A DNA stretch of 48,503 bases from assembly GCA_017937705.1 (NCBI GenBank), contig JAGBDC010000034.1, positions 1-48,503 of the forward strand, read 5' to 3'. Each line of letters opens with the position of its first letter. Positions within the stretch are counted from its first letter, which is position 1. Below, one piece after another: positions 17,579 to 25,533 of the stretch. The stretch comes from Alphaproteobacteria bacterium. Lineage in GTDB: Bacteria; Pseudomonadota; Alphaproteobacteria; RF32; CAG-239. The notes under the pieces are model-generated. The model did no database searches. It was not told the origin of the DNA and saw only the letters and a list, made by a program, of their open reading frames with translations. The translations under genes were made by a program, and so were the position numbers.

Positions 17579-18049
17579 TTAGATAATCACTTTCTGAGGT
17601 GCTGCCGCCTTGAGAACAAAGTGCAAATACACGTCAGAACGTTCAACACCATCATCACACTTCACACCGTTATCCCAGCAATATCGGGCATCAATCCGTC
17701 CATGCCAATCGGTATATACCGATGATGTTTTAGCTCGATCAATCTCAAAATCGAACTGCTTACTACAAGAGTTAAACTCGGCAATTTCATCTGCCGCAAC
17801 CAAACGAGCCCATAAACAGTTTGGATTTTTCTCACGAAATTCCGCCACATAGGCATACGCTTCTTCCAAAGTCAGATTTTTTGCGAACGGAACTGCCGAC
17901 ATATAGACATTAACATCCTCAACTGCAAAAACCCCCTTAGAACAATCGTGAAAACGATCTGCCTTCAGCCAGGCTACAAAACGTTTGCTTTTAACATCTG
18001 CATCTGCAAGATGAAAAAAATCTTCGTTCAGAAACTTAATTTTTTCCAT
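17579..18049 (-). CDS. Hypothetical protein, compositionally distinct
   Basis: A 156-residue soluble protein without a recognised domain. It is rich in aromatic and acidic residues (for example DFFHLADADVKSKRF and SSVYTDWHGRIDARYCWDNG) and has five cysteines but no signal peptide. The base composition is clearly more GC-rich than hisS or the large gene at 18944, with C- and G-ending codons, which suggests a different origin or strong expression. It is a single-gene transcript with its own terminator. Similar GC-rich, domain-less orphan genes occur at 47918. The start is the ATG at 18049; no Shine-Dalgarno sequence is obvious. No function can be assigned. Confidence 0.6.
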   Translation of the reverse strand: MEKIKFLNEDFFHLADADVKSKRFVAWLKADRFHDCSKGVFAVEDVNVYMSAVPFAKNLTLEEAYAYVAEFREKNPNCLWARLVAADEIAEFNSCSKQFDFEIDRAKTSSVYTDWHGRIDARYCWDNGVKCDDGVERSDVYLHFVLKAAAPQKVII

Positions 18050-18219
18050 AGTTTTGGTTTTGATTTAATTTAATAAAAATATCTTTCATAGGTTAAACAC
18101 TATCACAAATTTCTTTGATAATCAACTGCCTTTTAAATCAATAATTAAACAAACTTTCGATACTGACACTACTGCCCGTATCGATAAAAATAACTTTTAA
18201 AATATGAAGAGAAAATGCT

Positions 18220-18246
18220 ATGACACATTTAATGTGCTACATAAAT
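18220..18246 (+). promoter_or_regulatory. Possible promoter of the metallopeptidase-like pseudogene
   Basis: ATGACA then TAAATA about 16 bases further on the plus strand. The stretch ATGACACATTT also occurs upstream of the orphan gene at 30343, followed at 18 bases by TAAATT. The match to the usual consensus is weak. Confidence 0.3.
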
Positions 18247-18280
18247 ACATCTATAGAAACATGTTGATGATTTTAAAAAT

Positions 18281-18905
18281 ATGTCATCGGAAGATATTGC
18301 TCAGCTACCATTAAAGGAAAAAATTGAATATCTCGGAGCTATTTTTCATAAATGCCAAACACAAAAAAATTTAGATGATATTTACTCCGAAAACAAAGAA
18401 CAACTCAAATCTCTGTTATACAACATTCAATATCCGAAAGAGTTTTTTCAAAAAGAAGAACAACTGGCAAATCGCTTTATATCTCTTGTATCCAAGAATT
18501 CTCAAATAACCGATAATATGAAAATTGGAAAGATTTAAGTTTAGAGGATAAAAAAGAAACAATAAAAGAAACTGCAAAAATTATAGAATATGCCTATGGA
18601 ACATCTTTAAATATTGATTTTTACACACCGGAAGAATATCGAAAAGAAAACAATCTTAACGAAGATGCACATGTTCCGGGAGCAGAACATGACTCATCAA
18701 CAGGAAAAATATCTTTTAATATTGAACGATTAAATAGTGATAATTATATGGGGATATCCGTACTATTCCATGAGGCTATGAGGCTATGCACCAACGACAA
18801 AGAGAAATTGACTTTGGTGCCCCGTCAATCAATAAATTATTTGAATTATCTAATATGTTATATATGGCTGCTTCTGCAAAATATCGTTCAACTAACCAAA
18901 ATTGA
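18281..18905 (+). pseudogene. Decayed HExxH-like metallopeptidase gene with two frameshifts
   Basis: Three frames join into one sensible protein of about 207 residues. The first frame (ATG at 18281) stops at 18538. Restoring one A in the A-run near 18521 continues the sequence as ...NWKDLSLEDKKE... A second break is a tandem duplication of the 8 bases gaggctat (18772-18779 and 18780-18787); removing one copy restores LFHEAMHQRQREIDFG, a HEAMH zinc-binding-like motif, and an open frame to the stop at 18903-18905. The protein is mainly helical and soluble. The role before decay was probably a small zinc-dependent peptidase or toxin-like enzyme; this is inference. It converges on the large S41/kinase gene with a 38-base gap. 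No Shine-Dalgarno sequence is seen. Confidence 0.75.
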
Positions 18906-18943
18906 GCTCTACCTTGCCGTTCATATCATATATATCTTTAGAT

Positions 18944-21900
18944 TTAGCCGTTTTGTTTTTTATATTGGTAATAGTATGACATATTCGGATTAATAGTTCT
19001 TGGTTGAAATTCCTTCTCTTTTGCAGAACCTAGTTCAGCTCGTAATTTAGCAAATTTTGAAGATAATATCTCTTTTTTACTCTCAACCAAAACACCTGAA
19101 TTATCAAGAGTACTGATTATGGTGTCAGGATTATTTAATTTTTCACGAAAAGTGTCATTCTGCCCTCTGAATTTCGTGCCATCAACTAATTTTACAATAT
19201 TTCTTTTCTTTATTTCCTCATGATTATTTTTTTCATGATGAGAATAAGGTATTTCTTCTGTTGCTGTCCATTCATGACCAAAACGACCATCTAAGCAAAC
19301 TACCGGCGTAAATTTTTCTTTAGGTAAAAAATATGTGTAACTTTCTTGATTTATTTCTTCCAAGATAAAAACATTTTTTTCTTCACCATCGACCCTTGCT
19401 TGTTTTTTCCAATTTATATTTTTTCTTTCTTTATCAACGGTTCTTAATGCATAAAAATCTCTTTCGCTCTCGCTTTCTGTTGCAAATACATAATTATTGC
19501 GATTTTCACCAAACTGATTTAAATTGTTGCGAGGTAAAACAGAGCCGCCCATCATCTCGGGAGGAACGTTTGTTGTATGGGTTAAAAATTCTCCGGTATT
19601 ATTAATTATTTCCTCTACTTTTTTATCTCTTAAATCATGTAAATTTGACATCAACTGAAAATATACGTCTTCACCAAGCGATTTTTTCATATCCTGACAC
19701 ATTCTATCAAATTGCCCATCTTCATAAAGATTATATTTTTTAGAAAAAAGATTGAAATATAATTGAGAATTTGTAAATTCCGGATTAGACGATTGCGCAG
19801 AAAAGTAAGATGGCAAAGATTCTTTCGGCATATTCAAAAAATCTTTTTTTAAGACAGATAATTCATATATTTCCGTTATTTTTTGACGAGATTTTGTAAG
19901 TTCATCTTTCTCTCTTACCCGATTTACATCTGTTCTATAATCGTTTATGCATTTATCAAAAATTTTCTGTAATTGAGAAGATTTTTCTTTGTATTCTGGT
20001 TTTGCAGCATAATGTGCAAAATCTGCAACTTTATTTAAATAGTGAAAATCAAGTTCTTCCATAGATATAGATGTTGCACTATTTTCATTATATGAACTGA
20101 CAACATCTCTTATAAATTCTCTACCATACGAAGAATATAAGGACATAAAATCTTTATAACGATAATTTATACCTGCTTCCCCTAAATCGATTGCCCCCTT
20201 AAAATTATTTTCTTCATCTAGAATAAAATTACCGCCGTGAAAATCGTTATGAGATAAGACCAAATCTTCTTTATTCATTTTTATAGGCCTATATTCTATA
20301 CCTAAATCTCTATAAAGAACTTCGTTTTTTTCTATAAAATTAGGATGCTCTTCTGCCTGTATTCCCATTTGTTTAGATTTTACAATTTCACTATCCGCAT
20401 CTTGTAATGAAATATTATGCAATTTTGCTAAAAACACCCCAATATCTTTGGCTAACTTTTTTCTTTCAGTTTGCGATAAACTTTCAAAATGTATATTATC
20501 TTTATCTTCTGGCAATTTACCGATTAGTGTTTTCCCCTCAATTTCTTTGTGTACAGAAAACTTTTTACCGTTTCGTTCTTTAACTTCAACAATCGGCACA
20601 TCTAAATCAGGAGATTTTTTTGCTATATACTGACTTATATATGCTTCTTTTTCATAATCTTGTACTGAGCTTTCTTTTTTAGGAAACCTTATTCTATAAC
20701 CATTGTACTGAAAAGATACGGAATTTTCACCAGACTTCAAGTTTTCCGGAGTGTAGGAAAAATTTTCTTGAAAAAATTGAACTATAAATTCATTAGCATT
20801 CAGTCTTTGATTTTCAGCTATATTATCTTTTTCTATCTCAGCAATTGCCGGATCTAAATATTTCGCATAATAGGCTTTTCTAGCATCTGTTGGAGCTTTA
20901 GGATCATACTCTACATAAACTTTATTTTCTGATTCCTTCTCATTTTTTTCTCTAAAACCAATAGCTCTGCCATCATCTATTCCAATGGTTAAAGCAACAT
21001 CAAAAGCATCATGTCCGGAACAATTTATATCCGGTTTATGCCCTTTAACTTCAATATTTTCACCTTCTTTATCCCAATATGTTAATTTCGTGACAGCCAC
21101 ACGCATACTACCTCCCCAAGGAGCAGGAAACGTCCCTTGAGTATATTGCTGCATACCGGAAGTATTTTCACCAATATAACGAACATTTTTATGATGATAA
21201 AAAGATGTATAGGCGCTTTCTGCAGAAGAACCAACATCCCGATCCAAAAGGATATCTATTCGACCATTATATCCTGTCTGTTCATTAAATGGATAATATT
21301 TATCGGTTTCATCAAAAAGAGTTCTATTTTCACCGGAAAAATTATTACGTACAACTAAATCTTCTGCTTTTATTCCAGAACGTTCATAATTTTGAGGATT
21401 ATAAGCACCATGTTTATGCAAAAAATAATTTGACAGTGCTGTATCTTTTATTTCACACCGCTTATAAGTATTCAGCATATTTCCATATAACCGTTTAGCA
21501 ACATGGTCTATTGGCTTATCTTCCCCGCCTCTGTTGCCTCTGACATCAAGAACAATACGACCTTTATCCCATTTTTCTTTGTTTGGCAGATAAATATTAT
21601 CAAAAGTTTCTATAAAATCTTGCCAACTTTCATAATCATTTTTGAACCCTAAATTTGGTATTGAAACAATTAAAATATCTTCATTACCTTGTTTAAGGGT
21701 TCCGATTTCCCATGTGGGAAATCTCTCACCTGCTTCATCGGACCATCCTGATCCCAGAGATTGATAATCAGCAGGCTTATTTTTACTATAAAAGAAATTA
21801 CTACCGACACTTCGTGGTTCTGCTTTTTCTCCTCCATGAAATGTTTTATTACCGACACCGATTTCAAAATGCCGATCTTCTATGTATTTTGCAGTTTTTT

Positions 21901-22195
21901 CTGCTAATTCATTTAAAAATTCACCTTGTAATTTGTCTGAGGTAATATTTGCATAAATTTGTTCTATTTGTGCCTTAAATTTTTCTTTATTTTCAGGACT
22001 AAAACCTTCAAACCCTACGTGCTCATAAGCAGCCTTTGCATAGAAAGCCAAATAAAAACGCTGTTTTTCAGGAGATATACGTTGTAAATTGTCTTCGTTT
22101 AGCTCGGAACTACTTTTGTATTGGTAAAGAGCCATCATTTCATTATCTGAAATACTGGATACAATTTCCTCAAATGATAAATTGTTATCAGTCAT
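18944..22195 (-). CDS. Three-part protein: S41 peptidase, APH-type kinase, unknown C-terminal domain
   Basis: A 1083-residue protein with no signal peptide. Residues about 150-400 are an S41 (tail-specific/tricorn-like) serine peptidase: VLDVRGNRGG near 215-224, the nucleophile region VGSSAESAY (S324 likely), and RYIGENTSG near 339-347. Residues about 495-740 are an aminoglycoside-phosphotransferase/choline-kinase-type fold: catalytic loop HNDFHGGN (D651, N656) and metal-binding DLGEAG (D670). Residues about 865-1050 contain FLTHTTNVPPEMMGG and NYVFATESESERDFYAL, weakly reminiscent of ADP-ribosyltransferase-like domains, but I cannot place them. ATG at 22195 with AAAGGGAG upstream and TATAAT at 22228-22223. 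A secreted effector or a toxin/defence protein would fit; both are inference. Confidence 0.75.
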   Translation of the reverse strand: MTDNNLSFEEIVSSISDNEMMALYQYKSSSELNEDNLQRISPEKQRFYLAFYAKAAYEHVGFEGFSPENKEKFKAQIEQIYANITSDKLQGEFLNELAEKTAKYIEDRHFEIGVGNKTFHGGEKAEPRSVGSNFFYSKNKPADYQSLGSGWSDEAGERFPTWEIGTLKQGNEDILIVSIPNLGFKNDYESWQDFIETFDNIYLPNKEKWDKGRIVLDVRGNRGGEDKPIDHVAKRLYGNMLNTYKRCEIKDTALSNYFLHKHGAYNPQNYERSGIKAEDLVVRNNFSGENRTLFDETDKYYPFNEQTGYNGRIDILLDRDVGSSAESAYTSFYHHKNVRYIGENTSGMQQYTQGTFPAPWGGSMRVAVTKLTYWDKEGENIEVKGHKPDINCSGHDAFDVALTIGIDDGRAIGFREKNEKESENKVYVEYDPKAPTDARKAYYAKYLDPAIAEIEKDNIAENQRLNANEFIVQFFQENFSYTPENLKSGENSVSFQYNGYRIRFPKKESSVQDYEKEAYISQYIAKKSPDLDVPIVEVKERNGKKFSVHKEIEGKTLIGKLPEDKDNIHFESLSQTERKKLAKDIGVFLAKLHNISLQDADSEIVKSKQMGIQAEEHPNFIEKNEVLYRDLGIEYRPIKMNKEDLVLSHNDFHGGNFILDEENNFKGAIDLGEAGINYRYKDFMSLYSSYGREFIRDVVSSYNENSATSISMEELDFHYLNKVADFAHYAAKPEYKEKSSQLQKIFDKCINDYRTDVNRVREKDELTKSRQKITEIYELSVLKKDFLNMPKESLPSYFSAQSSNPEFTNSQLYFNLFSKKYNLYEDGQFDRMCQDMKKSLGEDVYFQLMSNLHDLRDKKVEEIINNTGEFLTHTTNVPPEMMGGSVLPRNNLNQFGENRNNYVFATESESERDFYALRTVDKERKNINWKKQARVDGEEKNVFILEEINQESYTYFLPKEKFTPVVCLDGRFGHEWTATEEIPYSHHEKNNHEEIKKRNIVKLVDGTKFRGQNDTFREKLNNPDTIISTLDNSGVLVESKKEILSSKFAKLRAELGSAKEKEFQPRTINPNMSYYYQYKKQNG

Positions 22196-22222
22196 GACAA
22201 GCTCCCTTTATCCTATGACATG

Positions 22223-22228
22223 ATTATA
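22223..22228 (-). promoter_or_regulatory. -10 box of the three-part S41/kinase gene
   Basis: TATAAT on the minus strand 28 bases before the start codon. The -35 region is only T-rich. It overlaps one arm of the inverted repeat that recurs at 22357-22374. Confidence 0.5.
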
Positions 22229-22374
22229 TCACGTATTTACAAAAAAACAAAATAAAAACTGATTTTTATATAAAAGTGTAATTTTTACCCAAAGGTAACA
22301 AATTTTATAGCTTGTTAGCCGAACAAGAAAATATGTAACTTCCCCAAGCAAGCGACTTTGTATATACGTGATAA
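22226..22374. repeat. Imperfect 18-bp inverted repeat around TATCACGTAT
   Basis: The minus strand at 22243-22226 and the plus strand at 22357-22374 agree at 16 of 18 positions, with an exact 10-bp core (22227-22236 and 22364-22373). One arm overlaps the -10 box of the large gene, so it may be an operator pair or a pair of divergent promoters. Confidence 0.5.
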
Positions 22375-22395
22375 ACTTACTTAATATCCTGTTTA

Positions 22396-22545
22396 TTTGC
22401 AGGGGCGGTCAGATTGACTTGATTTATAAAATCTGCGTCGCACTGGCGCTCATTGGCTTTTGCCAACCGCGATACCCGGTATCGCTTTCGCTTGTAGTCA
22501 AACTCACTTTCTCGTGAGTTCGAACCATAACTTTCCCTATTGCCA
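22396..22545. mobile_element. Small hairpin-rich element bounded by tRNA-Trp 3'-end sequence
   Basis: The left edge (22396-22415) reads on the minus strand as the tRNA-Trp 3' end with a few changes (CTGACCGCCCCTGCAAATAAA against CTTACTGCCCCTGCCAATAAA). The right edge reads on the plus strand as a degenerate tRNA-Trp 3' half (CGTGAGTTCGAACC, then CCCTATTGCCAATAAA). Between are hairpins AACTCAC/GTGAGTT, GCGATAC/GTATCGC, TTGGC/GCCAA and GATTT/AAATC. The layout is the same as behind tRNA-Asp, but the internal sequence is different. That it is a mobile or RNA-producing unit is inference. Confidence 0.45.
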
Positions 22546-22583
22546 ATAAAAAAACCACCTCTTCAGGTGGTTTTTTATTGGCA
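22541..22583. terminator. Bidirectional terminator shared by tRNA-Trp and the adjacent element
   Basis: A stem of about 19 bp (22541-22560 with 22565-22583, one extra A) around a 4-base loop; the core is AACCACCT/AGGTGGTT with A/T runs. The right arm reaches into the last 5 bases of the tRNA gene. Confidence 0.85.
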
Positions 22584-22654
22584 GGGGCAGTAAGATTCGA
22601 ACTCACGACACTCGGTTTTGGAGACCGATGCTCTACCAACTGAGCTATACCCCT
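22579..22654 (-). tRNA. tRNA-Trp (CCA)
   Basis: A full cloverleaf on the minus strand: acceptor stem AGGGGTA/TGCCCCT (one G-T pair), D-arm AGCTCAGTTGGTAGAGC, anticodon loop CTCCAAA with anticodon CCA, T-loop GTTCGAAT, and an encoded CCA end at 22579-22581. In many bacteria it stands just before secE; here about 6.6 kb of other genes intervene. Confidence 0.97.
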
Positions 22655-22673
22655 ATTGCATCTTGCGTAAATG

Positions 22674-22702
22674 TTAATACACAATATTAATCAATAAATC
22701 AA
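22674..22702 (-). promoter_or_regulatory. Promoter of tRNA-Trp
   Basis: Minus-strand TTGATT (22702-22697), a 17-base spacer, TATTAA (22679-22674). Transcription would start about 13 bases before the tRNA. Confidence 0.7.
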
Positions 22703-22720
22703 GAGTTTTTTTATTTTATT

Positions 22721-23827
22721 TTAATTTCCCTCAATATGCAACAACAACGATGCTGATATCATTGTAATTATCAATGTCGGCGCCCATACTGCTAATGTCA
22801 TCGGAATATAATTATTGATACCGAAAGCATAAATAACCTGTGACAGAAAATAAACAATAAATCCGGTCGAAATTCCGCCAACAATCATAAACATAACACC
22901 GCCTCTTCGGGTATTTCCGCGCAAAGCAAAAACAGCTGCCACCAATACCATCGCCATCAACAAAAAGGGTGATGCCCACAATGATAAATATCTCATTTTA
23001 TGACGTACAACAGAAAACCCCGATTGCTCATAAAACTTTATTGTTTCCGGCAAATTCCAAAATGAAATAGCTTCCGGGTCGATAAAATTTTCCTTAATTC
23101 TATCTATTGTCAATGTTGTTTTATAATCATAATTACTCAATTTTTTAGTTGGTTTTCCGGCCTCAAAAATTTTTACTGACTTCATTTCCATCTGGTCGCC
23201 ACGCAACTCTGCAGCATAAGCTTCTATTCGGCTTAATAATTTGGAATTTTCGCTCAATTCAAGTACACTGACTTTTCGCAATAATAAAACATCATTTTCT
23301 TGACGAACAGATTTTGCCTCTAATACTCTGATAGTATTATCTTCACCGGCCTCTCTAATCCACAGACCTTTATCAGAAAACAAAACAGCCTTTGGATTCT
23401 TGGTCTTAAAACGATAGTTCATTGTTTCATGAACTTCGTACAAATATGAAGATATAGGATTGATAATAGCAATATTTATCATTCCTACAACAAAAACAGC
23501 AAAAAGAACCGGAGTCAAAAACCCCCATATAGAAACTCCGGCAGCACGCATTATTACAAATTCGTTAGAGCGGCTAACCTTCCAAAATGTAACCATTGCC
23601 GCAATCATCATCACAAAAGGAAAAACCATTTCAAATGTTCTGGGCAATTTTGAAAAAGACATTTTTAATACAAATAAAAAATCAACATCGGGTCTTTCGG
23701 CAGTGCGACGTAGTTGTTCAATAATCTCAAACATTAAAATAACACCGACAATCATCAACAATACTGCGATAAAACTCAATATAAGCTGACGTGTTAAATA
23801 TCTGCCTAAAATAGATGTAGGATTCAT
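22721..23827 (-). CDS. lptG: Lipopolysaccharide export permease LptG
   Basis: Inner-membrane subunit of the LptB2FG transporter that moves LPS toward the outer membrane. The YjgP/YjgQ family layout is clear: three N-terminal membrane spans (about 15-35, 60-80, 100-120) with RYLTRQLILSF near the start, a periplasmic jellyroll domain (about 135-270), and three C-terminal spans. The motif SRSNEFVIMRAAGVS is typical. The length of 368 is normal. The usual partner lptF is not adjacent or in the window. ATG with GAGG about 10 bases upstream. A weak promoter (TTGCAA, 17 bases, TATGTT) lies in the gap after gmk. Confidence 0.93.
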   Translation of the reverse strand: MNPTSILGRYLTRQLILSFIAVLLMIVGVILMFEIIEQLRRTAERPDVDFLFVLKMSFSKLPRTFEMVFPFVMMIAAMVTFWKVSRSNEFVIMRAAGVSIWGFLTPVLFAVFVVGMINIAIINPISSYLYEVHETMNYRFKTKNPKAVLFSDKGLWIREAGEDNTIRVLEAKSVRQENDVLLLRKVSVLELSENSKLLSRIEAYAAELRGDQMEMKSVKIFEAGKPTKKLSNYDYKTTLTIDRIKENFIDPEAISFWNLPETIKFYEQSGFSVVRHKMRYLSLWASPFLLMAMVLVAAVFALRGNTRRGGVMFMIVGGISTGFIVYFLSQVIYAFGINNYIPMTLAVWAPTLIITMISASLLLHIEGN

Positions 23828-23889
23828 ATTAAAAAACCTCTGTTAATCTCGGCTACAACATATAAAAAAATATCTTTTTTTGCAAGCAA

Positions 23890-24558
23890 TCATTTTTTAT
23901 CTTTTGCTTCTTCAATAAGCTCATTTACAAACTTTTGCAAGCCATCTTGTTGACGAACTCTTTTCATTCTTTCGCCAGAAATGATACGACGAATTTTTTC
24001 AACCGTATCTTCAAGTTCGGCATTAACCACAACATAGTCGAATTCATCCCAGTGAACAATTTTATCTACCACTAAATTCATACGTTTTTCTATGACTTCT
24101 TTACTATCGGTTCCTCTATTTTCCAAACGTTCACGAACTTCTTTAATTGAAGGGGGCAACAAATAAATGGTAACCACATCTTTAGGAGCTCTTTGACGCA
24201 TTTGACGAGCACCTTCCCAATCTATATCAAAAACCACATCTTCGCCAACATTTAGAAAGCTATCCACTTCAGAACGAAGTGTTCCGTAACGATTTCCATA
24301 TTGCGAATCAACAAATTCGTAAAATGCATCTTCCGCAATATATTTATTATATTGTTCATCACTAACAAAATAATAATCAACTCCGTCAACTTCATTATGA
24401 CGAGGAGGACGAGTTGTTACCGAAACCGAAAATTTCAGTTTATCATCCCTTTTGAGAAGTTCTTTTATGACTGTTCCTTTACCTGTACCGGAAGGTGCAT
24501 CAATCAAAAACATTGCACCTTTACGAACTTTTCGCAAATAATTGATAATATCTTCCAT
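23890..24558 (-). CDS. gmk: Guanylate kinase
   Basis: Phosphorylates GMP/dGMP to GDP/dGDP in the cytosol. The P-loop is GMFLIDAPSGTGKGTVI (about 15-30), with a Gly-Lys-Gly rather than the more common Gly-Lys-Ser/Thr. The GMP-binding region follows: VSVTTRPPRHNEVDGVDYYFVS and YGNRYGTLRSEV, then DIDWEGARQM and EVRERLENRGTDS in the lid. At 222 residues it is slightly long, with a C-terminal helical tail. The start is the ATG at 24558, whose GGAG binding site is within the end of yicC; the gap is 3 bases, so the pair is an operon, as is common in proteobacteria. Confidence 0.95.
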   Translation of the reverse strand: MEDIINYLRKVRKGAMFLIDAPSGTGKGTVIKELLKRDDKLKFSVSVTTRPPRHNEVDGVDYYFVSDEQYNKYIAEDAFYEFVDSQYGNRYGTLRSEVDSFLNVGEDVVFDIDWEGARQMRQRAPKDVVTIYLLPPSIKEVRERLENRGTDSKEVIEKRMNLVVDKIVHWDEFDYVVVNAELEDTVEKIRRIISGERMKRVRQQDGLQKFVNELIEEAKDKK

Positions 24559-24561
24559 TTT

Positions 24562-25461
24562 CTACTCCATATTTTGTACTTGTTCACGTAATTGCTCTAT
24601 TGTAGCTTTTAATTCCATACCACAATTTATAATTTGCACATCTGCTGCTTTTGAACAGGTTGTGTTTGCTTCTCGATTAAATTCTTGACACAAAAAATCC
24701 ATTCTGCGTCCTACACTTTGCCCGCTGTTTAAAAGTTGCTCCGCCGTTTTTAAATGTGCACGTAAACGGTCAATTTCTTCTCTTATATCCGCCTTATTAA
24801 CCAAAAAAACAATTTCTTGAGCCAATCGTTCTTCTGTAACGTTAATATCATTCCCTAAAAATTCGGAAATTTGTTGTTTTAATTTTTCTGCAATAGTTGT
24901 CGGAACTTTTTCTGCTTTTTCAACAATTTGTTCCACAATATCAGATATTTTTTTCAATAATCCGCTTAAAACTTCAGCTATTTTTTCACCTTCTTTTTGA
25001 CGGTCATTCTGCAATCCGATACAACATTTTTCAAAATCAGCGAGCAAAACTTTTTTCAACTCATCTATAAGCTCATCATCATAAGTTTTACGTTCAATTT
25101 CCACAACCCCGTTTATATTCAACAATTCTCCTGCCGTAGGCATATTAACCTTACCGGATTGTGCTAAATTCAGAGCTGTTTCAGACAGCAAATTTAGTAG
25201 CTCTTCATTAATTTTTACTTTTGGAGTTTCAGCATCGGCACTAATGTCCAGATTTACATTTATTGTTCCTCTTTCAAAATATTTTTGTGCCACAGACTTC
25301 AGCTCCAAACTCATCACATCTAGCCACGACGGCAATCTTACTTTAAAGTCAAGATTTTTGCCGTTAACACTTTTCATTTCAAAAGCCCAATCAAACAACG
25401 TATCACGAACTTTACATCTGCCGCTTGAACGTGAAAAACCGGTCATACTGGATATTTTCAA
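24562..25461 (-). CDS. yicC: YicC family endoribonuclease
   Basis: YicC-like proteins are RNA-binding and have been reported as endoribonucleases in Escherichia coli. The N-terminal signature MTGFSRSSGR and WAFEMKSVNGKNLDFKVRLPSWL are present, and the C-terminal DUF1732 region shows REEIDRLRAHLKTAEQLL, GRRMDFLCQEFNREANTTCSKA and the end KATIEQLREQVQNME. The start is put at the TTG at 25461, 7 bases after GAGGAG, giving five residues before the usual Met-Thr-Gly-Phe; an ATG at 25446 is the alternative. It is coupled to gmk with a 3-base gap. 299 residues is normal. Confidence 0.93.
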   Translation of the reverse strand: MKISSMTGFSRSSGRCKVRDTLFDWAFEMKSVNGKNLDFKVRLPSWLDVMSLELKSVAQKYFERGTINVNLDISADAETPKVKINEELLNLLSETALNLAQSGKVNMPTAGELLNINGVVEIERKTYDDELIDELKKVLLADFEKCCIGLQNDRQKEGEKIAEVLSGLLKKISDIVEQIVEKAEKVPTTIAEKLKQQISEFLGNDINVTEERLAQEIVFLVNKADIREEIDRLRAHLKTAEQLLNSGQSVGRRMDFLCQEFNREANTTCSKAADVQIINCGMELKATIEQLREQVQNME

Positions 25462-25533
25462 AAAAATTCTCCTCAAATTATTTTTTTTGTTTATTATAAA
25501 TATAAAATACTAACAATCAATGGATAAAAAAAT

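Larger units (their letters stand above)
22196..22578. other. Gap holding a divergent inverted repeat and the tRNA-Trp-linked element
   Basis: No protein gene is supported. It contains the promoter of the large gene, an imperfect 18-bp inverted repeat (22226-22243 and 22357-22374), a CTTGTT/AACAAG hairpin, and the hairpin-rich tRNA-Trp-derived stretch from about 22396 to the tRNA terminator. Confidence 0.8.

Noticed and set aside
22396-22545. A tmRNA or a second functional tRNA on the plus strand, because of the T-loop-like GTTCGAACC
   Set aside because: No acceptor stem partner, no anticodon arm, no tag-coding frame; the similarity is only to the tRNA-Trp 3' half.
22424-22684. Minus-strand frame of 86 codons over tRNA-Trp
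   Set aside because: It is read-through of the tRNA gene, the terminator and the hairpin-rich stretch, with no start signal.
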